A stretch of 64,000 bases of DNA from Streptomyces sp. MJM8645 (GCF_001625365.1 NZ_LJJF01000001.1:1674001-1738000), one strand, 5' to 3'; shown: positions 18,164 to 29,790, numbered from the stretch's first letter. Made by a program: numbers and translations. Notes: generated by a model not told the origin, from the sequence alone.

Positions 18164-18396
18164 GGGCCCTCCACGATTCGAGATCCGGCACCGGAAGTCC
18201 GGCCCGGCTGACGGGACATGACGCTACGAATTCGGGGCGGGGCACGGACAGCCGTCTGGACGGCCTCTCGGGGGTGTATCCAGGTACACCCCGGATTGGG
18301 GGCGCAGACCTAGAGCACTGCACGTCACGGCGCGGCAGACTGACGCCGGATGATCAACCGGGGCCGCGGGGCCACCGACCGGAGGGGAGGCGCGGG

Positions 18397-19848
18397 ATGA
18401 GGACGAGCGCAGTGTCCAGGGCCGTCGCGCAGCTGGAGGGTGCCGTCGTGGCCGGCGTGCGGGCGCTCTACATGGTCACGTTGGCCGTCACGGGGCTGAT
18501 GGCGCTGCTGGCCGGGCCGGTCCTGCTGGCCGCCGCCCTGCTCGGCCCCGACGACGCCGAGCCGTTCGCCCACGGTCCGGGCGGGCCGCTGATCCTGCTG
18601 GTGCCGCTGACGCCGGTCGCCCTCTGGGCGCTCTGCTGGGCCACCGGGGGCGGCGGCCGGGCGGCCGGGGCCGTCCTGTTCGCGCCGGGCGCGCTCGCGC
18701 TGATGGCCACCGATCTCTACGGCGGCGCCCCGCCCGGCGGTCGGTCCGGATCGCTCTGCCTGGGACCGGCGATGCTGGTGCTCGGCCTGCTCGGCACGCG
18801 CTGGATCGCGACGGAGAACCGGCGGATCGTCGGCCGGTGGAGCGGCCGGCCGATCCCGGTGCCGTACCACCGCGTCGACGCCGGGCCGTGGCAGCGGATG
18901 CGCGCCGGCGGCTGGTTGGCCGATCCGGCGACCTGGCGGGACCTCCTCTGGGTGCTCGTCTCCGGCTGCGTCATCCCGATCACCGCCGTGATCGTCGTGC
19001 TGACCCCGATCGCCCTCCAGGTGCTCGGCCGGAACGGGCCGTTCCTCCCGCTGGGGCCCGTCTACATGATGGGGCTCTACATCTCCCCGCTGGCCGCCCT
19101 GTGGGCCGCGCCGCCGCTCCTGCGGGTGCACGAGCGGGCAGCCCGAGCCCTGCTCGGCCCGTCCCGACGGAGCGAACTCGCCCGCCAGGTCAGTCATTTG
19201 GCCCGGACCAGAGCGGACACCATCGACGCCGGGGCGGCCGAGCTGCGCCGGATCGAGCGGGACCTTCACGACGGGGCGCAGGCCCGGCTGGTCGCCCTGG
19301 GCATGCTGCTGACCGTGGCCGAGCAGGTGAAGGACGACCCGAAGGCCCTGCAACCCCTGCTGGTCGAGGCCCGGATGTCCTCGGTCAAGGCCCTGAGCGA
19401 GCTGCGCGACCTGGTCCGGGGCATCCATCCTCCGGTGCTCGCCGACCGCGGCCTGGCCGACGCGGTCGAGGCGACCGCGCTGGACCTCCCGCTGCCGGTC
19501 ACCTTCACCGGCGGGCTGCCCGGCCGGGCGCCCGCCCCGGTGGAGTCCGCCGTCTACTTCGCGGTGAGCGAGCTGCTGGCCAACGTGGTGAAACACGCCG
19601 GCGCCTCGCACGTGTGGATCGAGATAGGGCACAGTGACGGGCTGCTGCGGATATCGGTCACCGATGACGGGCGCGGTGGCGCCAACCCGTCCCGGGGGAC
19701 CGGCCTCAGCGGAACCGAACGCCGACTGGCCGCCTTCGACGGGGTGCTCGCGATCAGCAGCCCCTCCGGTGGCCCGACCATTGTGAACCTGGAGATCCCG
19801 TGCGCGTTGTCATCGCCGAAGACCTCTTCCTCCTCCGGGATGGCCTGA
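18397..19848 (+). CDS. sensor histidine kinase (HisKA_3, NarL-type partner)
   Basis: A 483-residue membrane kinase. About six transmembrane segments occupy 24-240 (for example VTGLMALLAGPVLLAAALLG). The phosphoacceptor is His291 in ERDLHDGAQARL, typical of HisKA_3 kinases, with an HATPase domain after it (ELLANVVKHAGASHV; VTDDGRGG; GTGLSGTERR). ATG 18397 follows GGAGGGGAGG. The 3' end overlaps the response regulator by 49 bases, so the two are coupled. The divergent ABC transporter is the likely target, as in bacitracin/lantibiotic-sensing modules; the signal is unknown. Confidence 0.93.
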   Translation: MRTSAVSRAVAQLEGAVVAGVRALYMVTLAVTGLMALLAGPVLLAAALLGPDDAEPFAHGPGGPLILLVPLTPVALWALCWATGGGGRAAGAVLFAPGALALMATDLYGGAPPGGRSGSLCLGPAMLVLGLLGTRWIATENRRIVGRWSGRPIPVPYHRVDAGPWQRMRAGGWLADPATWRDLLWVLVSGCVIPITAVIVVLTPIALQVLGRNGPFLPLGPVYMMGLYISPLAALWAAPPLLRVHERAARALLGPSRRSELARQVSHLARTRADTIDAGAAELRRIERDLHDGAQARLVALGMLLTVAEQVKDDPKALQPLLVEARMSSVKALSELRDLVRGIHPPVLADRGLADAVEATALDLPLPVTFTGGLPGRAPAPVESAVYFAVSELLANVVKHAGASHVWIEIGHSDGLLRISVTDDGRGGANPSRGTGLSGTERRLAAFDGVLAISSPSGGPTIVNLEIPCALSSPKTSSSSGMA

Positions 19849-20447
19849 CCCGGCTGCTGGAGGCCAGCGGCATGGAGGTCACCGCGGCGGTCGAGACCGG
19901 CGACGAACTGCTCGCCGCGGTGGCCGCCGACCGGCCGGACATCGCCGTGGTCGACGTCCGACTGCCTCCCGGCTTCACCGACGAGGGGCTGCGGGCGGCG
20001 CTGGCCGCCCGCCAGGCGCACCCAGGGCTGCCCGTCCTGGTGCTGTCGCAGTTCGTGGAGCAGTTGTACGCGCGCGAGCTGCTGGCCGGCAGCACCGGCG
20101 GGATCGGCTACCTGCTGAAGGACCGGGTGCTGGACGGCGCCCAGTTCATCGACGCGGTGCAGCGGGTCTCCCGGGGCGGCACCGTGATGGACCCGGAGGT
20201 GATCAGCCGGCTGCTCACCCACAACTCCTCGGCCGGCCCGGTCTCCACCCTCTCCCCGCGCGAGCGGCAGGTGCTGGCGCTGATGGCCGAGGGGCGCTCC
20301 AACGCGGCGATCGCCCAGCAGTTGGTGATCACCGAGCGGGCCGTCGCCAAGCACACCGCGTCGATCTTCGTCCGACTCGACCTCCAGCCCTCCGACGACG
20401 ACAACCGCCGCGTCCTGGCCGTGCTGGCCTACCTCAACAACGGCTGA
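19800..20447 (+). CDS. NarL/FixJ-family response regulator
   Basis: A 215-residue regulator. The receiver domain has the acidic pair in VVIAEDLFLLRDG, phosphoacceptor Asp52 in VVDVRLPP and the conserved lysine in GYLLKDRV. The C-terminal LuxR-type HTH (TLSPRERQVLALMAEGRSNA; TERAVAKHTASIF) binds DNA. It starts with GTG inside the 3' end of the kinase gene. Partner of the preceding kinase. Confidence 0.95.
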   Translation: MRVVIAEDLFLLRDGLTRLLEASGMEVTAAVETGDELLAAVAADRPDIAVVDVRLPPGFTDEGLRAALAARQAHPGLPVLVLSQFVEQLYARELLAGSTGGIGYLLKDRVLDGAQFIDAVQRVSRGGTVMDPEVISRLLTHNSSAGPVSTLSPRERQVLALMAEGRSNAAIAQQLVITERAVAKHTASIFVRLDLQPSDDDNRRVLAVLAYLNNG

Positions 20448-20783
20448 GAGGGGCGACGCACCAAGGCTTTCCACCCCTCCCACCCCTTGAAGGGCCACCG
20501 CCAAGTGAGAGACCGCCCTCCGCTGCAGGGGGCTCGCCCGCTCCGGTCAAGGTCATCTACGCTGGTGACGTGCTCATCCTTGTTCGCCGTCGCCACGTGG
20601 ACCTGCTCCGCGTGACAAGCATGTCCTGTCGACGCTCCAGCTGAACCTCGCGCCACCCACCCTCAAGGGCAGCCTCCACCCGGCCGCCTCCACCTCCCGG
20701 CTCCCGGAGCACCCGCCGCACCAGGCGGCCACTCCGGCCATCCCCCGGTCGATCACCGGGACAGGCCGGGACGAGACCAGCGG
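20448..20783. other. intergenic region, no confident gene
   Basis: 336 bases between the response regulator and the oxygenase. TACGCT (20558-20563) followed closely by GTG 20565 could make a leaderless message with a 16-residue peptide, but nothing supports it beyond spacing. No strong hairpin or operator was seen. Confidence 0.5.
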
Positions 20784-21824
20784 ATGTCACACATGTCGCA
20801 GCAGTACACCCCCATATCCGACTCCCTCCCGGTGATCGACCTCTCGCTCGCCGACGGCGGCCCGGACGACCGCCGCCGACTGCACGACGAACTCCGTGCC
20901 GCAGCCACCGACGTCGGGTTCTTCCAGCTCGTCGGCCACGGCATCACCCCGGAGGAGACGGCCGCGCTCACCGACGCGATGCGCGCCTTCTTCGACCTCC
21001 CCGAGGCCGACCGGCTCGCCGTGAGCAACCTCAACTCCCCCCACTACCGCGGCTACACCCGCACCGGCGACGAGCGCACCGGCGGCAGCCAGGACTGGCG
21101 CGACCAGCTGGACATCGGCGCCGAGCTGCCCCCGCACGTGCCCGGCACCGGCGAGCCCCCGTACTGGTGGCTGGAGGGCCCCAACCAGTGGCCCGCGGCG
21201 CTCCCCGAGCTGCGCACCGCCGCGCTCGGCTGGATCGACCACCTCAGCGACACCGCCCGCCGGCTGCTGCACGAGCTCCTCACCGCGATCGGCGCCCGCC
21301 CCGACTTCTACGACGAGGCCTTCGCCGGCCACCCCCACCTGCGGCTCAAGCTGGTCCGCTACCCCGGCACCGCTCCGGACGGCGCCGGCCAGGGCGTCGG
21401 CGCCCACAAGGACTACGGCTTCATCACACTGCTGCTCCAGGACACCGTCGGCGGCCTCCAGGTCGAGCGCCCGGACGGCACCTTCCTGGAGGTCCCGCCG
21501 ATGCCGGGCGCCTTCGTCGTCAACCTCGGCGAACTGCTGGAGGTGGCCACCGACGGCTACCTCAAGGCCACCAACCACCGCGTGGTCAGCCCGGTCGGCG
21601 CCCGCGAGCGCTTCTCCGTCCCGTTCTTCTACAACCCCCGCCTCGACGCCCACATCGAGCCGCTGGACTTCCCGTTCGCCCGGCACGCCCCCGGCGCCAC
21701 CGCGGATCCGGACAACCCGCTGTTCGCCGAGTTCGGTCTCAACGAGTGGAAGGGCTACACCCGGGCCCACCCCGAGGTCACCCGCCGCCACCACGCCGAC
21801 CTGGCCGACGCCGCCTCCCGGTAG
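20784..21824 (+). CDS. 2-oxoglutarate/Fe(II)-dependent oxygenase (isopenicillin-N-synthase fold)
   Basis: A 346-residue DIOX_N plus 2OG-FeII_Oxy protein. The N-terminus has the family segment VGFFQLVGHGI. The iron ligands are visible as His208 and Asp210 (HKDYGFITLL) and His265 (TNHRVV), and the 2-oxoglutarate contact as Arg276-x-Ser278 (RERFSVPFFYNP). The substrate cannot be read; this soil-bacterial subgroup is usually annotated only as an IPNS-family oxygenase. It stands alone, followed by repeats and a strong terminator. Confidence 0.92.
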   Translation: MSHMSQQYTPISDSLPVIDLSLADGGPDDRRRLHDELRAAATDVGFFQLVGHGITPEETAALTDAMRAFFDLPEADRLAVSNLNSPHYRGYTRTGDERTGGSQDWRDQLDIGAELPPHVPGTGEPPYWWLEGPNQWPAALPELRTAALGWIDHLSDTARRLLHELLTAIGARPDFYDEAFAGHPHLRLKLVRYPGTAPDGAGQGVGAHKDYGFITLLLQDTVGGLQVERPDGTFLEVPPMPGAFVVNLGELLEVATDGYLKATNHRVVSPVGARERFSVPFFYNPRLDAHIEPLDFPFARHAPGATADPDNPLFAEFGLNEWKGYTRAHPEVTRRHHADLADAASR

Positions 21825-21862
21825 CCCCACACCCCGGAGGCCGAGACCGGTCGCGCCGCAGC

Positions 21863-21948
21863 ACAGAAGCAGCACCGGCCAGAGCCGGCCCCGGCCAGAA
21901 ACAGCGCGGGCCAGAAGCAGCACCGGCCAGAACAGGCTCCGGCCAGAG
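21863..21948. repeat. imperfect tandem repeats after the oxygenase stop
   Basis: The element GGCCAGAAGCAGCACC and close variants (GGCCAGAAACAGCGCG, GGCCAGAACAGGCTCC) recur about five times with a period near 16-20 bases. Confidence 0.7.
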
Positions 21949-21961
21949 GCACCAGCACCCC

Positions 21962-22001
21962 GAGTCCGCCCCCGCCGCTCCCCAGCGGCGGGGGCGGACT
22001 C
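21962..22001 (+). terminator. rho-independent-type terminator of the oxygenase gene
   Basis: Perfect 18-base arms (21962-21979 and 21984-22001) around a four-C loop, the strongest hairpin in this part of the window. No T-tract follows, which is common in actinomycetes. Confidence 0.85.
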
Positions 22002-22123
22002 ACGTGTGCGGCGGGCCACCGTCGCCGGTGGAGCAGCCGGTGGAGCATCCGGTAGACCAGGGGGACGGGCACTGTCACACTGCTGCTGTCACAGTGGAAG
22101 TGTGCCAGTGCAGGAGGCGGCAG

Positions 22124-22879
22124 ATGGGGGAGCTCGGGGCCGTGGGAGACGGGGGCGGGGTGCGGCTGACGGTCGACGAACTGGCGGCGCGGGCCGGGGT
22201 GACGGTCCGGACGGTGCGGTTCTACGGAACGAAGGGCCTGCTGCCACCACCGGAGTTGGGGCCGCGCCGGGTCGGGCTGTACGGGGCGGCGCACCTGGAC
22301 CGGCTGGAGCTGATCGAGGAGTTGCAGCGCCAGGGGCTGACGTTGGCCGCGATCGAGCGGTACCTGGCCCGGCTGCCGGAGGACAGCACGCCGCTGGACC
22401 TGGCGATCCACCGGGCGCTGGTGGCGTCCTGGACGCCCGAGGCGGCGGAGGAACTGGGCCGGGCGCAGTTGGAGCGGCGGGCCGGGCGGGGGCTGTCGGA
22501 GGAACAGGTGGAACGCCTGGTCGCGATGGGGGCGTTGGAGCGGACGGCCGATCCGGAGCTGTTCCGGGTGGATCCGGGCCTGCTGCCGCTGGGGGTGCGG
22601 ATCCTGGACGTGCCGATCCCGTTGGAGACGCTGCTGGCCGCGCGGGCGGTGGTGTTGGAGCACAGCCGGGCGACGGCCCGGGAGTTGCAGCGGCTGTTCC
22701 GGGAGACGGTGTGGCGGCCCTACCGGGAGAGCGAGCCGGCGCCGGACGAGCTGGCCCTGATGAGGGCGCTGACGGACCACATCCAGCCGATGGTGGCGCA
22801 GGCACTGGTCACGGCGTTCCAGCGCTCGCTGCGGGAGGAACTCGGCGAGGAACTGCGGGAGGACTCGGCGGGGAGCTGA
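22124..22879 (+). CDS. MerR-family regulator, possibly C-terminally truncated
   Basis: A 251-residue protein with an N-terminal MerR domain (LTVDELAARAGVTVRTVRFYGTKGLL is the helix-turn-helix region, split across residues 9-34; QGLTLAAIERYL follows). The rest is helical and unassigned. The start ATG 22124 has GGAGGCGG before it. Just upstream TGTCACACTG and TGTCACAGTG (22076-22094) form a direct repeat that may be an operator. The protein stops at REDSAGS, but the acidic GEL/EEL repeat continues in the next frame, see findings. Target unknown; the convergent beta-oxidation operon is a neighbour. Confidence 0.8.
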   Translation: MGELGAVGDGGGVRLTVDELAARAGVTVRTVRFYGTKGLLPPPELGPRRVGLYGAAHLDRLELIEELQRQGLTLAAIERYLARLPEDSTPLDLAIHRALVASWTPEAAEELGRAQLERRAGRGLSEEQVERLVAMGALERTADPELFRVDPGLLPLGVRILDVPIPLETLLAARAVVLEHSRATARELQRLFRETVWRPYRESEPAPDELALMRALTDHIQPMVAQALVTAFQRSLREELGEELREDSAGS

Positions 22880-22945
22880 ACGGGGAGCTCGGCGGGGAGC
22901 TGAGCAAGGAACTCGGCGAGGACCTGGGCGGGGACCTGGCCGGGA
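22843..22945. repeat. degenerate GGGAGCT-type tandem repeat over the merR stop
   Basis: Variants of CTCGGCGGGGAGCTGA and CTCGGCGAGGACCTGG repeat with a period of 12-15 bases from inside the MerR gene to about 65 bases beyond its stop. Confidence 0.7.
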
Positions 22946-22959
22946 ATCGCAGGAGGAGC

Positions 22960-22994
22960 CGGGTGGGGGCCGTCCGACACCCGGCCCCCACCCG
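22960..22994. terminator. bidirectional terminator between merR and fadB
   Basis: Thirteen-base perfect arms, CGGGTGGGGGCCG (22960-22972) and CGGCCCCCACCCG (22982-22994), with a nine-base loop, placed between the convergent genes. Confidence 0.85.
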
Positions 22995-23008
22995 CTCAGG
23001 ACTGACGG

Positions 23009-25201
23009 TCAGTCGGTGAAGGTGCGCCCCTCCGCCGCGATCCGCTCCAGCAGCGCCGGCGGCGCGAACCGTTCGCCGTAGGCGGCGGCGAGTTCGCGGG
23101 CCCGGGCCGCGAAGCCGGCCGGGCCGCCCTCGTACCCGTTGATGTACTGGAACACGCCGCCCGTCCAGGCCGGGAAGCCGATGCCGAGGATGGAGCCCAC
23201 GTTGGCGTCGGCGACCGAGGTCAGCACGCCCTCCTCCAGGCAGCGCACCGAGTCCAGCGCCTCGCTGAACAGCATCCGCTCCTTGAGGTCCTCGAAGGGG
23301 AAGCCCTCGGAGGGGACGTCCGCGGCCGGCTCGCCGAAGTGCTCGCGCAGCCCCGGCCAGAGCCGCCCGCGCTTGCCGTCCTCGCCGTACTCGTAGAAGC
23401 CGGCGCCGCCGCTGCGCCCGGGGCGGCCGAACTCGTCGACCATCCGGTCGACCACCGCGTCGGCCGGGTGGGGCGTCCAGCTGCCGCCGGCGGCCTCGAC
23501 CGCGCGCCGGTACTCGTCGCGGATCTTGCGCGGCAGGGTGAGGGTGAGCTCGTCCATCAGCGAGAGCACCTTGGCGGGGTAGCCGGCCTGGGCGGCGGCC
23601 TGCTCGATGCTGGCCGGGGGGACGCCCTCGCCGACCATGGCGACGCCCTCGTTGAGGAACTGGCCGATGACCCGCGAGGTGAAGAAGCCGCGCGAGTCGT
23701 TGACCACGATCGGGGTCCGGTCGATCTGCCGGACCAGGTCGAAGGCGCGGGCGAGGGCCTCGTCGCCGGTCTGCGGGCCGCGGATGATCTCGACCAGGCG
23801 CATCTTGTCGACCGGGGAGAAGAAGTGCAGTCCGATGAAGTCCTCGGTGCGCTCGACGCCTTCGGCGAGCAGCCCGATCGGCAGGGTGGAGGTGTTGGAG
23901 CAGAGCAGCGCGTCGGGGGCGAGGACGCCCTCGACCTCCTGGAACACCTTGTGCTTGAGCTCGGTGTTCTCGAAGACGGCCTCGATCACCGCGTCGCAGC
24001 CGGCCAGGTCCGCGGCCTCGGCGGTGGGGGTGATCCGGGCGAGCAGCGCGTCCCGCTTGGCCTCGGTGGAGCGGCCGCGGGCGATCGCCTTGTCCAGCAG
24101 CCCGGCGGAGTAGGCCTTGCCGCGTTCGGCGGCGGCCATGCTCACGTCCTTGAGCACGACCTCGATGCCGGCCTTGGCGCAGGTGTAGGCGATGCCCGCG
24201 CCCATCATCCCGGCGCCGAGCACGGCGACCTTGCGGACGAGTCGCTTCTCGACGCCCTGGGGGCGGCCGGCGCCGGAGTTGACCGCCTGGAGGTCGAAGA
24301 ACAGCGCCTGGATCATGTTCTTGCTGGTCTGTCCGCAGGCGAGCTCGGTGAAGTAGCGGGCCTCGATCGCCATCGCGGTGTCGATGTCGACCTGGGCGCT
24401 CTCCACGGCGGCGGCCAGGATGTTGCGCGGGGCCGGGTAGGGCGCGCCGTTCAGCTGCTTACGCAGGTTGGCCGGGAAGGCGGGCAGGTTGGCGGCGAAC
24501 GCCGGGGTCGCGGGGGTGCCGCCGGGGATCTTGTGGCCCTTGACGTCCCAGGGCTGGACGGCGGTCGGGTTGGCCTCGATCCAGGACCGCGCCCGGGCGG
24601 TCAACTCCTCCGGGGTGGCGACGAGTTCGTGGACGAGTCCGTGTTCCAGGGCCTGCGCCGGGCGGTACTGGCGGCCCTCCAGGAGGAACTTCAGCAGGGC
24701 GTCGGTGATGCCGAACAGCCGTACGGTGCGGACCACTCCGCCGCCGCCCGGCAGCAGGCCGAGGGTGACCTCGGGCAGGCCGAGCCGGCTGGCGGGGTTG
24801 TCCAGGGCGATCCGGTGGTGGCAGGCGAGGGCGATCTCCAGGCCGCCGCCGAGCGCGCTGCCGTTGACGGCGGCGACGACCGGCTTGCCGAGGGTCTCCA
24901 GCCTGCGCAGCGCGCGCTTGATCCGCTGGGACTTCTCGAAGACGGCGGCGGCGTCCTCGGGGCGGGCGGCGGAGAGCAGCCGGAGGTCTCCCCCGGCGAA
25001 GAAGGTCTTCTTCCCGGAGGTGACGATCACGCCGCGCAGCCCGTCGGCGGCGGCGAGGCTGGCCAGCCGGTCGACGACGGCGTCGAGGTCGGTGGTGAAG
25101 GCCTCGTTCATGGTGTTGACGGACTGGGTCGGGTCGTCGAGGACGAGGGTGACCACGCCGTCCTGGTCCTGCTCCCAGCGGATGGTGGTGGTGTCGCTCA
25201 T
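23009..25201 (-). CDS. fadB: fatty-acid oxidation multifunctional enzyme (enoyl-CoA hydratase / 3-hydroxyacyl-CoA dehydrogenase)
   Basis: A 730-residue FadB/FadJ-type protein. The enoyl-CoA hydratase domain (about 1-190) includes GGDLRLL and VNGSALGGGLEIALACHHR (oxyanion loop), and TLGLLPGGGG with conserved acidic neighbours. The NAD-binding dehydrogenase domain follows (VAVLGAGMMGAGIAYTCA), with GLHFFSPVDKM carrying the catalytic His, then the C-terminal helical domain. It performs hydration and NAD-dependent oxidation of beta-oxidation intermediates. Last gene of a four-gene operon, 38 bases after fadA. The ATG 25201 begins the conserved hydratase fold. Confidence 0.95.
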   Translation of the reverse strand: MSDTTTIRWEQDQDGVVTLVLDDPTQSVNTMNEAFTTDLDAVVDRLASLAAADGLRGVIVTSGKKTFFAGGDLRLLSAARPEDAAAVFEKSQRIKRALRRLETLGKPVVAAVNGSALGGGLEIALACHHRIALDNPASRLGLPEVTLGLLPGGGGVVRTVRLFGITDALLKFLLEGRQYRPAQALEHGLVHELVATPEELTARARSWIEANPTAVQPWDVKGHKIPGGTPATPAFAANLPAFPANLRKQLNGAPYPAPRNILAAAVESAQVDIDTAMAIEARYFTELACGQTSKNMIQALFFDLQAVNSGAGRPQGVEKRLVRKVAVLGAGMMGAGIAYTCAKAGIEVVLKDVSMAAAERGKAYSAGLLDKAIARGRSTEAKRDALLARITPTAEAADLAGCDAVIEAVFENTELKHKVFQEVEGVLAPDALLCSNTSTLPIGLLAEGVERTEDFIGLHFFSPVDKMRLVEIIRGPQTGDEALARAFDLVRQIDRTPIVVNDSRGFFTSRVIGQFLNEGVAMVGEGVPPASIEQAAAQAGYPAKVLSLMDELTLTLPRKIRDEYRRAVEAAGGSWTPHPADAVVDRMVDEFGRPGRSGGAGFYEYGEDGKRGRLWPGLREHFGEPAADVPSEGFPFEDLKERMLFSEALDSVRCLEEGVLTSVADANVGSILGIGFPAWTGGVFQYINGYEGGPAGFAARARELAAAYGERFAPPALLERIAAEGRTFTD

Positions 25202-25239
25202 GAGTTCAGGGTCTCCGAGGGGATCCGAGGGACAGTGGG

Positions 25240-26454
<1,215 letters not shown>

Positions 26455-26494
26455 GGTCAAACGCCTTTCGGGGCAGGGGGGTTCGCGGGAGGCC

Positions 26495-27637
<1,143 letters not shown>

Positions 27638-27639
27638 CG

Positions 27640-28821
27640 CTACGCTCCTTGTCCTGCATCGGAGTTGTCGGAGTTGAGAGACGGGACGGCCCAGTCGCGG
27701 GCCACCTCGGCGGTGTCCGCACCCGGCCGGGCCGGCGGGCGGCGCAGCGCGCCGGGGGTGGCGGAGAAGCGCGGGGCGGGGGCGGGCTGGGTGACACCGC
27801 CCGCCTCGACGTAGGTGCCGCGCGCCAACAGGTGCTCCTCCCGGGCTGCCTGACGCATCGTCAGTACGGGCTCCACGCAGGCGTCGGAGCCGGCGAAGAC
27901 GGCCTCCCACTCGGCCCTGGTCCGGGTGGCGAAGCGGTCGGCGATCAGGGCTCGCAGTTCGGGCCAGCGGGCCAGGTCGTACTGCCCGGGCGCCTGCGGG
28001 CCGAGTTCCAGCAGCCGGGCGAACTCGGCGTAGAACTGCGGCTCCAGCGCCCCCACGGCCAGGTGTCCGCCGTCGGCCGCCCGGTAGACCGCATAGAACG
28101 GCGCGCCGCCGTCCAGCAGGTTGGCGCCCCGGCGGTCCTGCCAGTGGCCGGCCGCGAGCAGCCCCCACAGCATGCTGGACAGGTGCGCCGCGCCGTCCAC
28201 GATCGCGGCGTCGACGACCTGGCCGGCGCCGGTGCTCCTGGCGTGGTGCAGCCCGGCGAGCAGGCCGACGACCAGGTAGAGCGAGCCGCCCGCGTAGTCG
28301 CCCAGCAGGTTGGCCGGGATGCCGGGCGCCTCCTCGGGCCCGCCCGGCCCCGCGACCAGGCCGAGCACCCCGGCCACCGCCGCGTACCCGAGGTCGTGCC
28401 CGGCACTGGCGGCGCGCGGCCCCTGCTGCCCCCACCCGGTCATCCGCCCGTACACCAGCGCCGGGTTGCGGGCCAGACAGTCCTGCGGCCCGACCCCGAG
28501 CCGCTCCGCGACCCCGGGCCGGTAACCCTCGATCAGCAGGTCCGCCCGCTCGACCAGGTCCAGCACCAGGCCGGGCCCCGCCGGGGACTTGAGGTCGACC
28601 AGCACCGACCGCTTGTTCCGGTTGGTCACGTCGTACACCGGATCGATGCCCAGCGGCGACGGATCCGGCCGGTCCACCCGCACCACGTCGGCGCCCAGGT
28701 CGGCCAGCAGCATCGCCGCGAACGGCCCCGGCCCGATCCCCGCGAGCTCGACCACCCGCACCCCCGCCAACGGGCCGGGGCCGGTGGCCGTGGCGCCCGG
28801 CGGACTGCTCGTGTCACGCAT
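27640..28821 (-). CDS. CaiB/BaiF-family CoA transferase or alpha-methylacyl-CoA racemase
   Basis: A 393-residue family III CoA transferase. The N-terminus LAGVRVVELAGIGPGPFA and the ADLGADVVRVDRP turn are diagnostic; the catalytic Asp is in LLGDYAGGSLYL. The LGIDPV/NRNKRSV pattern and the RMTGWGQQGP motif are closer to alpha-methylacyl-CoA racemases than to formyl-CoA transferases. Such a racemase converts (R)- to (S)-2-methylacyl-CoA so that branched chains can enter beta-oxidation, which fits the downstream genes. First gene of the operon, with a good promoter before it. Confidence 0.9.
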   Translation of the reverse strand: MRDTSSPPGATATGPGPLAGVRVVELAGIGPGPFAAMLLADLGADVVRVDRPDPSPLGIDPVYDVTNRNKRSVLVDLKSPAGPGLVLDLVERADLLIEGYRPGVAERLGVGPQDCLARNPALVYGRMTGWGQQGPRAASAGHDLGYAAVAGVLGLVAGPGGPEEAPGIPANLLGDYAGGSLYLVVGLLAGLHHARSTGAGQVVDAAIVDGAAHLSSMLWGLLAAGHWQDRRGANLLDGGAPFYAVYRAADGGHLAVGALEPQFYAEFARLLELGPQAPGQYDLARWPELRALIADRFATRTRAEWEAVFAGSDACVEPVLTMRQAAREEHLLARGTYVEAGGVTQPAPAPRFSATPGALRRPPARPGADTAEVARDWAVPSLNSDNSDAGQGA

Positions 28822-28843
28822 TGGCTGCAGAACCCTTCTGGGT

Positions 28844-28898
28844 TTGACAGTAAAGCTGTAACACCCGCGATGATAGAGAAGCGACCCGCCGGTAACAA
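28844..28898 (-). promoter_or_regulatory. promoter and candidate operator of the beta-oxidation operon
   Basis: On the minus strand TTGTTA (28893-28898) and TATCAT (28870-28875) are 17 bases apart. Just downstream of the -10, at the expected transcript start, is an imperfect palindrome TTnACAG-N5-CTGTnAA (28844-28861). A repressor bound there would block the operon. The ribosome site GAAGGG precedes ATG 28821. Confidence 0.65.
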
Positions 28899-29109
28899 GA
28901 CCTCCTCCCCCACCATGAACACCGCCGCCGAGGACTTCGCCGCCGCCTGCCGCCCGAGCGACTGCGCCGGTTCCTCACCGCCGGGGGCAGAGCGATCGAG
29001 TGTGAGCCGATCCCGTAGCCGGGGCGGGTGGGCGGAAATGGCCGGGCGACTGTCGGGGTAATGGCCTATGGTGCGGTAGACCTATTACGAACGACACGGG
29101 GGAAGCGCC

Positions 29110-29655
29110 ATGACCACCACCGGACACGCCACCGGACACGCCACCCGCACGATCGTCACCGCCTCCGAGCGGCTGGTGCTCGGCCGGCCCCAGGAGGGGG
29201 ACGTGGAGGCGGTGTTCGCGATCCACGGGGATCCGGAGACCAACCGGTACAACCCCAACGGGCCCCACCGCGACCGGGCGGCGAGCCGGGAGATGCTGGA
29301 CGGCTTCGTCGCCGACTGGGCGCGGGACGGGGTGGGGTACTGCACCGTGTCCACCCGGGAGGAGCCGGAGGCGGTCATCGGGTTCTCCGGGCTCTACCTG
29401 CACACGCTGGACGGCGAGCGGGTGTTCAACCTCTACTACCGCTTCCGGCCGTCCGCCTGGGGCCTGGGCTACGCCGCCGAGGCGGCCCGGGCGGCGATGG
29501 CGGAGGCGCTGCCGCGCTTCCCCGGCGTGCCGGTGGTCGCCCTGATCCACCCGGACAACGTGCCGTCCCGCCGGCTCGCCGAGCGGCTCGGGCTGCTGCC
29601 GGACCCGGACGGCCGCACCGACGACGAGGACCGGCTGATCCACCGGATGGCCTGA
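29110..29655 (+). CDS. GNAT-family N-acetyltransferase (RimJ/RimL type)
   Basis: A 181-residue acetyltransferase_3 type GNAT. It opens with the typical SERLVLGRPQEGDVEAVFAI, has the strand pair PEAVIGFSGLYL and FNLYYRFRPSAWGLGYAAEA (acetyl-CoA pyrophosphate loop WGLGYA) and ends VALIHPDNVPSRRLAERLG. The N-terminus contains a GHATGHAT repeat. GGGGGAAG precedes the ATG. Substrate unknown. Confidence 0.88.
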   Translation: MTTTGHATGHATRTIVTASERLVLGRPQEGDVEAVFAIHGDPETNRYNPNGPHRDRAASREMLDGFVADWARDGVGYCTVSTREEPEAVIGFSGLYLHTLDGERVFNLYYRFRPSAWGLGYAAEAARAAMAEALPRFPGVPVVALIHPDNVPSRRLAERLGLLPDPDGRTDDEDRLIHRMA

Positions 29656-29790
29656 GCCGGGGGGGCCGACCTGGCCACCGCCCTGAGCAGGACCGTTTCT
29701 TCCGTCCCGCTGCTACCTGCGAGTAGAGTGCGGCGTCCCCCCTTAGCCGTCCGATACCTCCCGTATCGCCTGAAACGAACTGGTGGCCGC

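Noticed and set aside
20565..20615. Leaderless 16-codon ORF before the oxygenase
   Set aside because: Only a TACGCT hexamer supports it; the peptide is unremarkable and coupling is absent.
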